A stretch of DNA of 32,837 nt from NCBI RefSeq assembly GCF_009900715.1, contig NZ_JAAAJC010000005.1:148266-181102 (forward strand). The letters run 5' to 3'. The DNA is from Halococcus salsus. Lineage in GTDB: Archaea; Halobacteriota; Halobacteria; Halobacteriales; Halococcaceae. The position numbers and the translations under genes were made by a program. Below are positions 23,329-30,739 of the stretch, piece by piece (positions within the stretch are counted from its first letter, which is position 1; every line of letters begins with the position of its first letter). Below the pieces are notes generated by a model. The model was not told the DNA's origin. It saw nothing but the letters and a program-made list of their open reading frames with translations, and made no database searches.

Positions 23329-24639
23329 ATGGTGAATGATCCCTCGACTGACGGGACGGTGTCACGGCGACGGTGGCTGCGGTCCGGTGCGGTGGTGCTC
23401 GGCGGCGGGCTGCTCGCTGGCTGCAGTAGCGGTTCCGGCGGTGAGGGCGGAAACTCGACGAGCGGGGACGCGGGGGCCGGAACCGACGCAACCAACGGCT
23501 CGGGATCGAACTCGGGAACGGACACGTCCGGGGCGGCGGGGACGGCGGAGTCGACCCAGTCCTCGGGGACGTCGGGGTCGTACTCGGTCTCGATGGCCCC
23601 CGCGGGCGAGGTGAGCTTCGACGGCGTTCCGGAGGAGGTCATGGTCTACAGTCTGTACGCCGCGGATTCGATGGTCGCGTTCGGTGCCGGCGACGCCGTG
23701 AACTCGCTCGGGTTCAGTGCGGAGGCCGGCGGGAACACCCTCAGCGCGTACTACGAGCGTCTCGACGGCGTCTCCTTCGACAGCAGCGGGCTCCAGCAGC
23801 TCAACGAGGGCGGGTCCAGTGGCATCAGCGTCAGCAAGGAGCTGTTCTACGAGCTCGATTCGGACCTCCACCTCATCGATCCTGCACTCGTCGTCTCGTT
23901 CGACGGCTGGAGCCAATCCGACGTGACGGAGATCCAGAACAACGTCGCCCCGTGGTTCGGCAACAACTACAGCCGCGACAACACTCAGCCACCGAAACCC
24001 TACCGGAGCGACTACCAGTACTACACCCTCTGGGAGATCGCCGAGAAGATCTCACGGGTCTTCCAGCAGCACGAGCGGTTCCAGCGGCTCGCGTCGATCC
24101 ACGACGACCTCGTACAGCGGATCCGGTCGAACCTCCCGCCGAAGAGCGAACGACCCGCGGTGGCCGAACTCCTCTTCATGGACGGGACGTTCTACCCCTC
24201 GAAGATCAACAGCCCCGGCTTCGGGAACGCCCACGTCAGACCGCTTCAGGCCACCGACGCGTTCGTCGCGAGCGACATCGAGTACGGGACCTCCTACGAC
24301 TTCGAGCAGATGCTCGAGGTCGACCCCGACGTCATCCTCCACCAGTACGGCATCGCCTCGTACTACGACGTCGGCGACATCCGAAACACCCTCGAAAACG
24401 ATTCGGTGGCGAGCAACATCACGGCCGTACAGAACGACCGGGTCTACCCCTCGGGCGACCCGACCCAGGGCCCGCTGATGAACCTCTTCCAACTGGAGAT
24501 GACCGCCAAACAGCTCTACCCCGACCGGTTCGGCGAGTGGCCCGACTACACCAGTGGGGATCCCTACCCCGAGATCCCGAAAGGCGAACAGCTGTTCGAC
24601 CGCACGAAGGTGGCGAATATCGTTACTGGAAACAACTGA
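23329..24639 (+). CDS. Ferric-siderophore-type ABC substrate-binding lipoprotein
   Basis: A 436-residue solute-binding protein. SRRRWLRSG is a Tat motif (arginines 13-15), and LLAGC sets a lipidated cysteine at C32, so it is exported folded and anchored as a lipoprotein. A Gly/Ser/Thr-rich tether (about 33-90) leads into a two-lobed periplasmic-binding domain of the FecB/BtuF type, with [31 protein letters not shown] and [11 protein letters not shown]. The nearby iron box supports iron-complex uptake. No permease or ATPase is adjacent, so it must share a distant transporter. A heme or cobamide ligand is an alternative. Confidence 0.88.
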   Translation: MVNDPSTDGTVSRRRWLRSGAVVLGGGLLAGCSSGSGGEGGNSTSGDAGAGTDATNGSGSNSGTDTSGAAGTAESTQSSGTSGSYSVSMAPAGEVSFDGVPEEVMVYSLYAADSMVAFGAGDAVNSLGFSAEAGGNTLSAYYERLDGVSFDSSGLQQLNEGGSSGISVSKELFYELDSDLHLIDPALVVSFDGWSQSDVTEIQNNVAPWFGNNYSRDNTQPPKPYRSDYQYYTLWEIAEKISRVFQQHERFQRLASIHDDLVQRIRSNLPPKSERPAVAELLFMDGTFYPSKINSPGFGNAHVRPLQATDAFVASDIEYGTSYDFEQMLEVDPDVILHQYGIASYYDVGDIRNTLENDSVASNITAVQNDRVYPSGDPTQGPLMNLFQLEMTAKQLYPDRFGEWPDYTSGDPYPEIPKGEQLFDRTKVANIVTGNN

Positions 24640-24696
24640 GGACCCAAAGGACCCGCGAACCGGGATCCACAAGCGTTCCGGGTTCCGAGAGGGGGC

Positions 24697-25452
24697 ATGA
24701 GCGGCCGAGACGAGTACTACAACAAGGCGAAACAGCAGGGCTATCGTTCCAGATCGGCCTACAAGCTCCAGCAGCTCGACGAGACGGCGATCCTCTTCGA
24801 GGACGGCGACACCGTTGTCGACCTCGGGGCCGCGCCGGGCGGCTGGCTCCAGGTCGCCGCCGAGCGCGTCGGCACCGGTCGCGTGGTGGGCGTCGACCGC
24901 CAGCGGATCGAGTCGTTGGATGGGGTCGAGACCGTTCGCGGCGACCTCACCGACGAGGACGTCCAGGCGGACCTCGCGGAGCGGGTCGGCGAGGCGGACG
25001 TCGTGCTCTCGGATATGGCCCCGAACATGACCGGCGAGTACGACCTCGACCACGCGCGCTCGGTCTACCTCGCTCGGCAGGCGCTGGACGTGGCGCTCGA
25101 CGTGCTCGCACCGGGTGGCGACTTCGTGGCGAAGGTCTTCGACGGCCGGGACCTCGACGCGCTCGAAGCCGACATCGACGCCGAGTTCGAGTACGTCAGG
25201 ACCGTTCGCCCCGACGCCTCGCGCGACGAGTCCTCGGAACTCTATCTCGTGGGGAAGGGCCGGATGACCGCGCCGGTCGAGCCGGGCGACGAACTGGTGG
25301 TCACGATCACCGACACCGGCGACGAGGGTGACGGCATCGCGAAGGTCGAGGAGTACACCCTGTTCGTCCGGAGTGCCGACGAGGGCGAGGAGGTCGCGGT
25401 CCGGGTCGAGGACGTGAAACCCCGGTTCGGGTTCGCCGACCGACTCGACTAG
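24697..25452 (+). CDS. rlmE: 23S rRNA 2'-O-ribose methyltransferase RlmE with TRAM domain
   Basis: A 251-residue FtsJ-type SAM methyltransferase that modifies a uridine in the large-subunit rRNA. The K-D-K-E tetrad is K23 (AYKL), D106 (SDMAPN), K146 (AKVFDG) and E181 (SELYLV). The SAM loop DLGAAPGGW is at 42-50. A C-terminal TRAM RNA-binding domain (about 190-247, VEPGDELVVTITDTGDEGDGIAKVE) is the usual haloarchaeal extension. It begins 57 bp after the lipoprotein gene. Confidence 0.96.
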   Translation: MSGRDEYYNKAKQQGYRSRSAYKLQQLDETAILFEDGDTVVDLGAAPGGWLQVAAERVGTGRVVGVDRQRIESLDGVETVRGDLTDEDVQADLAERVGEADVVLSDMAPNMTGEYDLDHARSVYLARQALDVALDVLAPGGDFVAKVFDGRDLDALEADIDAEFEYVRTVRPDASRDESSELYLVGKGRMTAPVEPGDELVVTITDTGDEGDGIAKVEEYTLFVRSADEGEEVAVRVEDVKPRFGFADRLD

Positions 25453-25730
25453 GTGAAAGTGCGGGACACGGAGCCGTTCGGAGAGGGTTTTTCTCGGTTC
25501 GATTCGGTATCGGAGACGAGTCCCGACACAAACGAGAGACCGCCCCGCTACCGCACAGCACCGCCCCACGACGACCACACGCCTCCCCAGCCGACTCCGC
25601 TCCTCGCTCACTCGCCTTCGGCTCGTTCGCTTCGGTGCTCATCCCTCACACGGTGTCAGCGCTCGGCGCTCACCGTCGTTCGCGCCGACCGCGAGCGCGC
25701 GCCACGGTGGACGGTGAGAGCGCGATCCCG
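25453..25730 (-). repeat. Convergent gap with T-rich terminator and diverged modular repeat (copy E)
   Basis: No gene is seen here. GAGAGGGTTTTTCTCGG near 25481-25497 is a likely terminator for rlmE. On the minus strand the block 25541-25568 reads GGGCGGTGCTGTGCGGTAGCGG, matching the GCGGTGCTGTGCGG strings of copies C and D. Around 25585-25645 there is GGATGAGCACCGAAGCGAAC followed by GAGCCGAAGGCGAGTGAGCGAG, which is similar in style to the family inserts. The two cores are not intact, and module order differs, so membership is tentative. Confidence 0.4.
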
Positions 25731-26750
25731 TCACCGGTCGGCGAGGATGGCGGCGGTACCGCCGCCGATCACCGTCGGGAGGAAGTAGGTCGCGCCGCGG
25801 TGGATGGCGACGGCGGCGACGATCGTCGCCGAGGGGATGCCGCCGGTGGTCGCGCTCACGAGCGCGCCGAGGACGATCTCCACGCCACCCAGCCCACCGG
25901 GAAGCGGGGTGACGCCGGCCATCGCGCCCGCGGGGATCGCGACGAGCACCACGGCGGGCGGGACGGTGTAGCCGAGCGCGAACAGCGAGAGCCAGAGCGA
26001 GGTCGCGAGCCCGATCCACCCGAGCGCGGAGAACGAGAGCGCGAGCAGGAGTCCCCGTGGGTTGGTGCCGACGCGTTCGACGGCGGTGAAGAAGCCCTCG
26101 ATACGGCGTTCGAGCGCGTCCTCCGTCGGCGGGGAGACGCGCGGGAGCGCTCCCGAGACCCACCGGATCAGCGGTGTGAGTTTGTCCACGGCGGCGTGTT
26201 CGACCCGGTAGCGGTTCCGCCAGCCGAAGTAGGCCGCCGCGACCAGCAGGATGGCGAACGCGACCACGACGACCGCCACGAACTCGAGGTTCTGGCCGAA
26301 GGTGATCGTGGTGGCGAAGTAGCCCAGCCCGAGGAGCGCGAGCACGATCGAGGGGACGAAGTTGAGCGCGTCGACGCTCGCGATGGCGGCGAGACCGGTC
26401 TCGTACTCGCTGTCGGAGGCCCGCGAGACGAGCAGCGCGCTCACGGGTTCGCCGCCGGCCTGGCCGAACGGGGTGACGTTGTTGGCGAACGTCGCGCCGG
26501 CGAAGACGAGGACCGCGGAGGGTATCGTGATCGGCGCGCCGAGCACGCCGAGCACCGTACGAAGCGAGAGCCCCCAGGCGGTGAGCCAGCAGGTCGCGAC
26601 CACCACGATGACCACGAGCACGGGTGGGCTCGCCATCGAGAGGGCGGAGACGACGTCCCCGACGCCGACGAACCAGAGGAGGACGGCGAGCACACAGAGC
26701 GCACCCGCGAACCCCACGAGCGTGGTTCTGAGGTCGCCCTCGCGTATCAT
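25731..26750 (-). CDS. UPF0104 / lysylphosphatidylglycerol synthase TM-type membrane protein
   Basis: A 339-residue integral membrane protein of the UPF0104 (AglD/MprF flippase-domain) family, with about eight or nine helices. Markers are FAGATFANNVTPFGQAGGEP (the conserved N-N-x-x-P-x-x-G-x-G box near 72-91) and AGVTPLPGGLGGVEIVLGAL near the C-terminus. Members move or use lipid-linked substrates; the substrate here is unknown and no glycosyltransferase lies alongside. The ATG at 26750 (MIREGDLRTT) is chosen. It is divergent from thiL. Confidence 0.88.
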   Translation of the reverse strand: MIREGDLRTTLVGFAGALCVLAVLLWFVGVGDVVSALSMASPPVLVVIVVVATCWLTAWGLSLRTVLGVLGAPITIPSAVLVFAGATFANNVTPFGQAGGEPVSALLVSRASDSEYETGLAAIASVDALNFVPSIVLALLGLGYFATTITFGQNLEFVAVVVVAFAILLVAAAYFGWRNRYRVEHAAVDKLTPLIRWVSGALPRVSPPTEDALERRIEGFFTAVERVGTNPRGLLLALSFSALGWIGLATSLWLSLFALGYTVPPAVVLVAIPAGAMAGVTPLPGGLGGVEIVLGALVSATTGGIPSATIVAAVAIHRGATYFLPTVIGGGTAAILADR

Positions 26751-26850
26751 GTCGGTCGAACGACCGACCGTGGCATGAACCCTCCGAAACACGTCCGGTG
26801 GCGGGGTTTCCGACCGGACGGGTTTTGTCGCGGGCCGACCGATCCGGTCC

Positions 26851-27717
26851 ATGGACGAGCGGACGGCACTCGAACGCCTCGCCGGACGCCTCCCGGCCGC
26901 CGGCGACGACTGTGCGGTGGTCGAGGACCTCGTGCTCACCACCGACATGCTCCACGAGACCACGGACTTTCCGGGTGGAGTCACACGCTACACGGCGGGC
27001 TGGCGCGCGGTCGGCGCGTCGCTCTCGGACGTGGCAGCGATGGGAGCCAACGCCCGCGCCGCGCTCGCGGTCTACGCCGCCCCCGAGTTCGACGAGGGGC
27101 TCCTCGAATTCGTCGACGGCGCACGGGCCGTCTGCGAGGCGGTGGGGGCCTCGTACGTCGGCGGCGACCTCGACACCCACGAGGAGTTCACCGTCTCGAC
27201 GACGGCGGTCGGCCGCACGACGGACCCAGTCCCTCGCTCGGGCGCGAGGATCGGCGAAGCGGTCTGTGTTACGGGGAGCCTCGGGCGGAGCGGGGTAGCC
27301 CTTCGGCTGTTCGAGGCGGGCGAGATCGAGCGCGCGAACGACCTCTTTCGGTTCACCCCGAGAGTGGCGGCAGGACGGGCCCTCCGCCCGCACGCGAGCG
27401 CGATGATGGACGTCTCGGACGGGCTGGCGCGCTCGCTCCACCAGCTGGCCGACGCGAGCGGTTGTGGCTTCGCGGTCCGGACCCCGCTCCCCATCGACGA
27501 GTCGGTCGATTCGGTCGCCGAGGATCGGGAGGAACGACGCGAACTCGGGACCTTCTTCGGCGAGGATTTCGAGTTGCTGTTCACGGTTCCCGAGAACGAG
27601 TTCGAAGCCGCCCGAGATGCGACCGACGTGGCGGTCACGCGGATCGGGACGGTGGTCGAAGACGGGATTTCACTCGACGGCGAGCCACTTCCCGACCGTG
27701 GGTACACACACGGGTAG
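26851..27717 (+). CDS. thiL: Thiamine-monophosphate kinase
   Basis: This 288-residue enzyme phosphorylates thiamine monophosphate to the active diphosphate. It has AGDDCAVVEDLVLTTDML at the N-terminus (Mg/ATP site), a central YVGGDLDTHEEFTVSTTAVG, and MMDVSDGLARSLHQLA in the second half, with GEDFELLFTVPE near 231-242. The N-terminus is slightly shorter than bacterial ThiL but complete in motifs. The start is the ATG at 26851. It is followed by repeat copy C. Confidence 0.95.
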   Translation: MDERTALERLAGRLPAAGDDCAVVEDLVLTTDMLHETTDFPGGVTRYTAGWRAVGASLSDVAAMGANARAALAVYAAPEFDEGLLEFVDGARAVCEAVGASYVGGDLDTHEEFTVSTTAVGRTTDPVPRSGARIGEAVCVTGSLGRSGVALRLFEAGEIERANDLFRFTPRVAAGRALRPHASAMMDVSDGLARSLHQLADASGCGFAVRTPLPIDESVDSVAEDREERRELGTFFGEDFELLFTVPENEFEAARDATDVAVTRIGTVVEDGISLDGEPLPDRGYTHG

Positions 27718-27718
27718 G

Positions 27719-28095
27719 CAGCGGTCGCGGTGCGGCTGCGGTGCGGCCGCCGCGCGGTGGCGGTTGCGGTGCTCTCCTGGTGGATGAAGGGCGAGGCGGG
27801 AGTGCGAGTGAAACGAGCACCGCGAGCGGCGCGAGGTTCGACCGAAGGGAGAACCTCGGATGCGAACGGGGAACGGAGTGACCCGTGAGCGGAGCGAGCG
27901 CGCCGAGGGCTTCGGCGGTCGCGGTGCTGTGCGGTGGCGGTTGCGGAGGTGGTAGTGATCCCACCGCGAGCGAGTGAAACGAGCGAGCGGGCGCGAGGGT
28001 GACCAGCGGGAACCCGATGCGCTTTTGATCCACATTTTGCCAGGGAGCGAGTGAGCCGAAGGCGAACGAGCGACCGCAGCAAAAGGTGGGGACGT
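27719..28095 (+). repeat. Modular intergenic repeat, copy C (longest)
   Basis: The core GGATGAAGGGCGAG is at 27782-27795 and the second core GAGGGCTTCGGCGG at 27905-27918. They are 109 bp apart, and the insert is made of nested stems: GAGGTTC/GAACCTC, ACGGG/CCCGT and an outer CGGCGCG/CGCGCCG. Next come TAGTGATCCCACCGCGAGCGAG (27952-27973) and a right-end module TTTTGATCCACATTTTGCC (28023-28041) identical to copy A. It ends CGACCGCAGCAAAAGGTGGGG just before the hxlR stop. Only the right arm of the AGGAGAGC hairpin is kept. Confidence 0.85.
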
Positions 28096-28107
28096 GAAAG
28101 GTGGTTC

Positions 28108-28428
28108 CTAGAGCCAGTCGTCGGCCCAGGCCTCGACCTCGTCGAAGACCGGACAGAGCGCCGCGCCCTTCTCGGTGAGGCGGTAGTAGGTCGCGATCGG
28201 GGCGTCGGTCTCGGCGCGGCGCTCGACCAGCCCGGACTCCCGGAGGTCGTCGAGGACGCGCGAGAGGGTGCGGGCGTTGGCGTCGGTCGAGCGCTTGAGT
28301 TCGTTGAACCGCTGCTCGCCGTCGAGGAGTTCGTAGAGCACGACCAGTCGCCACTGCGAACCGATCTGGCCAAGCGATTCGACGACCGCACACGGCCCCT
28401 CCGTCGGGACGACCTGTTGTGATGACAT
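28108..28428 (-). CDS. HxlR-family winged-helix regulator
   Basis: A 106-residue HxlR/MarR-like repressor. C13 in GPCAVVESLG is at the position of the redox-reactive cysteine of HypR- and QorR-type members, and a second cysteine is C92. The HTH core is QWRLVVLYELLDGEQRFNELKRS through RTLSRVLDDLRESGLVERR, followed by the wing YYRLTEKG. It is divergent from the first doxX gene and probably controls this cluster in response to electrophile or redox stress (inferred). A TATATA element at 28464-28470 serves its promoter. Confidence 0.92.
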   Translation of the reverse strand: MSSQQVVPTEGPCAVVESLGQIGSQWRLVVLYELLDGEQRFNELKRSTDANARTLSRVLDDLRESGLVERRAETDAPIATYYRLTEKGAALCPVFDEVEAWADDWL

Positions 28429-28432
28429 CGTT

Positions 28433-28493
28433 GTTATCTGGTGGCTCCTATGTCCGCGAGCAGATATATAGGTTCGTATCGTAACCAGCTAAC
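28433..28493. promoter_or_regulatory. Inverted repeat in the hxlR/doxX promoter region
   Basis: GTTATCTGGT (28433-28442) is mirrored by ACCAGCTAAC (28484-28493), 9 of 10 positions matching. The arms flank the TATATA box at 28464-28470. HxlR regulators often bind such dyads near their own promoter. TATCGATA (28501-28508) is a smaller palindrome closer to doxX. Confidence 0.45.
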
Positions 28494-28549
28494 GTCGTGA
28501 TATCGATAGTACGATTCGACGAAATGACGTATCGACCGGTGATGAACGA

Positions 28550-28987
28550 GTGATCCCCCTCCAGACGGGGGCTTTCGACGCGGCGGGGGCCGGCGTGCTG
28601 TTTCTGGTCGCCCGGATACTCTTCGGCGGGGTGCTCGCGTACATGGGGATCGGACACCTCACGAACGCCGACGGACTCGCGCCCTACGCGGAGTCGAAGG
28701 GCATCCCGGCGGCGGGCGTGCTGGTGCCGTTCTCCGGTGGACAGCTGGTGCTCGGTGGCCTCGCGGTCGTCCTCGGCGTGTTTCCCACGCTCGGTGCGGG
28801 CGCGCTCCTCGTGTTCCTGGTCGTCTCGGCCGTCACCATGCACGACTTCTGGGCGGCACCCGACGACCAGCGAGGAAGTGAACTGACCGCCTTCCAGAAG
28901 AACGCGGCCCTCGCCGGCGGTGCGCTCGCGCTCCTCGCGCTGAGTGGCGTCGAGTGGCCGTACGCACTCGGTATCGGGCTGTTCTGA
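28550..28987 (+). CDS. DoxX-family membrane protein (first copy)
   Basis: A 145-residue DoxX protein with four helices: LFLVARILFGGVLAYMGIGHL near 17-37, LVPFSGGQLVLGGLAVVLGVF, ALLVFLVVSAVTMHDFW and a C-terminal helix. DoxX proteins are quinone- or thiosulfate-oxidoreductase-linked membrane proteins in several systems. The start must be GTG at 28550, because nearby ATGs at 28524 and 28542 lie in a frame that stops at 28551-28553. It is divergent from the HxlR gene. Confidence 0.9.
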   Translation: MIPLQTGAFDAAGAGVLFLVARILFGGVLAYMGIGHLTNADGLAPYAESKGIPAAGVLVPFSGGQLVLGGLAVVLGVFPTLGAGALLVFLVVSAVTMHDFWAAPDDQRGSELTAFQKNAALAGGALALLALSGVEWPYALGIGLF

Positions 28988-29041
28988 GGCGGTCACGGTC
29001 GGCCAGTGCCGTCTTTCGAGCGACGAATCGAGGTGCCCGCT

Positions 29042-29083
29042 CGGCGGGGGTGCTGACATCGATGTCAGCGGGTTACCCCGCCG
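29042..29083. promoter_or_regulatory. Nested palindrome between the two doxX genes
   Basis: GCTGACATCGATGTCAGC (29052-29069) is a perfect 18-bp palindrome. It is enclosed by CGGCGGGG (29042-29049) and CCCCGCCG (29076-29083), which also pair. There is no T-tract after it, which argues for an operator rather than a terminator. The rest of 28988-29188 shows no gene. Confidence 0.5.
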
Positions 29084-29188
29084 TCCACCAAGAGCTATGT
29101 AGGCCACACCCCTTCGGACCGTTGTGACGAATCTACAGATCCGAACGACCGGTATCGACGGCGAACAGCGTGGTGTGGAGGCCGACCG

Positions 29189-29566
29189 ATGAACGTGTTC
29201 TCGCGGCTCGGCCGGATCGTCTTCGGCGGCCTGCTCGCGTTCATGGGTCTCAACCACTTCCAGGACATGGAAGGGGCGATCGCCTACGCCGAATCCGAGG
29301 GCGTCCCGATGGCCGACAAACTCGTTCCGTTCTCGTGCGGCATGCTCGCGGTCGGCGGCGTCTGCGTCGCGCTGGGGCTGTTCCCCGTGCTCGCCGCGGG
29401 CGCGGTCATCGCGTTCCTCGCCGGCGTGACCCCCCAGATGCACGACTTCTGGAACTACGAGGAGGGCGAGGGCCAGCGCCAGGGCGAACGGATCAACTTC
29501 CTCAAGAACGCGGCGCTGCTCGGTGCGGCGCTCACCCTGCTCGGCAACGCGCTCGGCGACGACTGA
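29189..29566 (+). CDS. DoxX-family membrane protein (second copy)
   Basis: A 125-residue four-helix DoxX protein: RIVFGGLLAFMGLNHFQDM at the start, KLVPFSCGMLAVGGVCVALGLF, TPQMHDFWNY and a final helix AALLGAALTLLGNAL. It shares the GLLAFMG..H, VPFSxG and MHDFW motifs with the first copy, so the two are paralogues. The cysteines here (SCGM, GVCVA) are absent from the first copy. The start is the ATG at 29189. Confidence 0.92.
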   Translation: MNVFSRLGRIVFGGLLAFMGLNHFQDMEGAIAYAESEGVPMADKLVPFSCGMLAVGGVCVALGLFPVLAAGAVIAFLAGVTPQMHDFWNYEEGEGQRQGERINFLKNAALLGAALTLLGNALGDD

Positions 29567-29715
29567 ACCACGGGACGTCGGCGGACTTCTTTCGACCACT
29601 CACCACGTCTCCACAGCTCACAGACGGCGTGAGTAGTGGCGACGTGGGAACGAGGGGATCTCTCGACTTCTCTCGTGCGAGCGTCGCCGAGCGATTCACA
29701 TCTCGCCCAGAGGAG

Positions 29716-29722
29716 TTATTAA
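29716..29722 (+). promoter_or_regulatory. TATA box of the flavoprotein gene
   Basis: TTATTAA lies 23-29 bp before the GTG start at 29745, the leaderless spacing. It supports a separate promoter for the flavoprotein and its GTG start. Confidence 0.55.
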
Positions 29723-29744
29723 GACCGCCATCGTAGTTAATACC

Positions 29745-30731
29745 GTGACGGACAACAACGCTTCCGGTGGAGGACGTCCCGCGTACGACGTGGTCGTCGT
29801 CGGTGGCGGGCCAGCAGGTCTCAGCGCCGCGCTTCAGTTGGGGCGCTTGCGCCGTGACGTACTAGTTTGCGACGACGACGAGCCACGGAACGGGCCGGCC
29901 GACGAGGCCCACGGCTATCTGACCAGGGACGGTATCGGACCCACGGCGCTCCGTCGGCTGGGTCGCGAGGAGGTCGCCGGGTACGGTGGCGAGTTTCGAG
30001 ATGCCCGGGTGACCGCCGTCACGGAGGACGAACCCGGGTTCGCCGTCACGCTCGATACCGGCGAGACGGTCACGAGCGAGAAGATCGTCGTCGCGACCGG
30101 GGTGCGTGACGTGCTCCCCGAGACCGACGGCTTCGAAGCGCTGTGGGGGAACGGGGTGTATCACTGTCCCTACTGCCACGGCTACGAAGTCCGCGACGAA
30201 CCGCTGGGGGTCCTCATCAAGGACGAACACCCGCACCTACCCGACTACGCGAAGCTCATCTACAACCTGAGTCGGGACCTCGTCGTCTTCACCGATGGAA
30301 CGGACGTCCTCGACGCGGAGACGCGGTCGATGTTCACCGAGCGCGGTATCGCGATCGAGGACGAACCGATCATCGGGCTCGACGGCTCCGAGGACGGGCT
30401 CGAAAGCGTCTCCCTCGCGGACGGTCGTGACGTCGCTCGCCGCGCGCTCTTCTATCCGCCGCCGATGGAGCAACACAGTGAGCTTCCGGACCGACTCGGG
30501 CTCGACGTGAATCGGATGGGCGTTGTCGAGACGACGCAATCCCAGCACGGGTTCGGTTTCACCGCTGTTCCGGGTCTCTTCGTGACGGGCGACGCGTCCA
30601 GCGGCTATCCAGCCTCGATAGCCTCTGCCGTCGCCGATGGCTCCGTGGTCGGTGCGACCGTCAACATGGAGCTCTCACGGGAAGCCTTCGAGGACGTATC
30701 CGACCCCGCGAACGTCGATCCGGCGGAATAG
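29745..30731 (+). CDS. Thioredoxin reductase-like NAD(P)/FAD oxidoreductase
   Basis: A 328-residue flavoprotein. The FAD-binding dinucleotide fold reads VVVVGGGPAGLSAALQLG (16-33), and a redox pair C141-P-Y-C144 is set in YHCPYCHGYEVRD. The C-terminal FAD motif is GLFVTGDASSGYPASIASAVADG. This is the TrxB-like group that may serve a small-molecule disulfide or other acceptor rather than thioredoxin. An NADPH domain with a weak nucleotide motif occupies roughly 145-260. It starts with GTG. Together with HxlR and DoxX genes it forms a likely redox-stress cluster. Confidence 0.9.
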   Translation: MTDNNASGGGRPAYDVVVVGGGPAGLSAALQLGRLRRDVLVCDDDEPRNGPADEAHGYLTRDGIGPTALRRLGREEVAGYGGEFRDARVTAVTEDEPGFAVTLDTGETVTSEKIVVATGVRDVLPETDGFEALWGNGVYHCPYCHGYEVRDEPLGVLIKDEHPHLPDYAKLIYNLSRDLVVFTDGTDVLDAETRSMFTERGIAIEDEPIIGLDGSEDGLESVSLADGRDVARRALFYPPPMEQHSELPDRLGLDVNRMGVVETTQSQHGFGFTAVPGLFVTGDASSGYPASIASAVADGSVVGATVNMELSREAFEDVSDPANVDPAE

Positions 30732-30739
30732 GGGGAGCC

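Noticed and set aside
25639-27441. Very long open frame (about 600 codons) on the minus strand, with others of 390-640 codons elsewhere
   Set aside because: These are shadows of high-GC genes on the other strand or in other frames: Arg/Gly/Pro-rich composition, no domains, and each fully covers recognisable genes such as thiL, UPF0104, carS or PRODH.
27719-28095. CRISPR-like array suggested by repeated GAGCGAG strings
   Set aside because: There is no regular repeat length or spacer spacing; the strings are hairpin arms within the modular repeat.
29574-29700. Imperfect stem CCACTCAC / GTGAGTAGTGG after the second doxX gene
   Set aside because: The arms need an insertion to pair and there is no T-tract, so I cannot separate it from chance in this composition.
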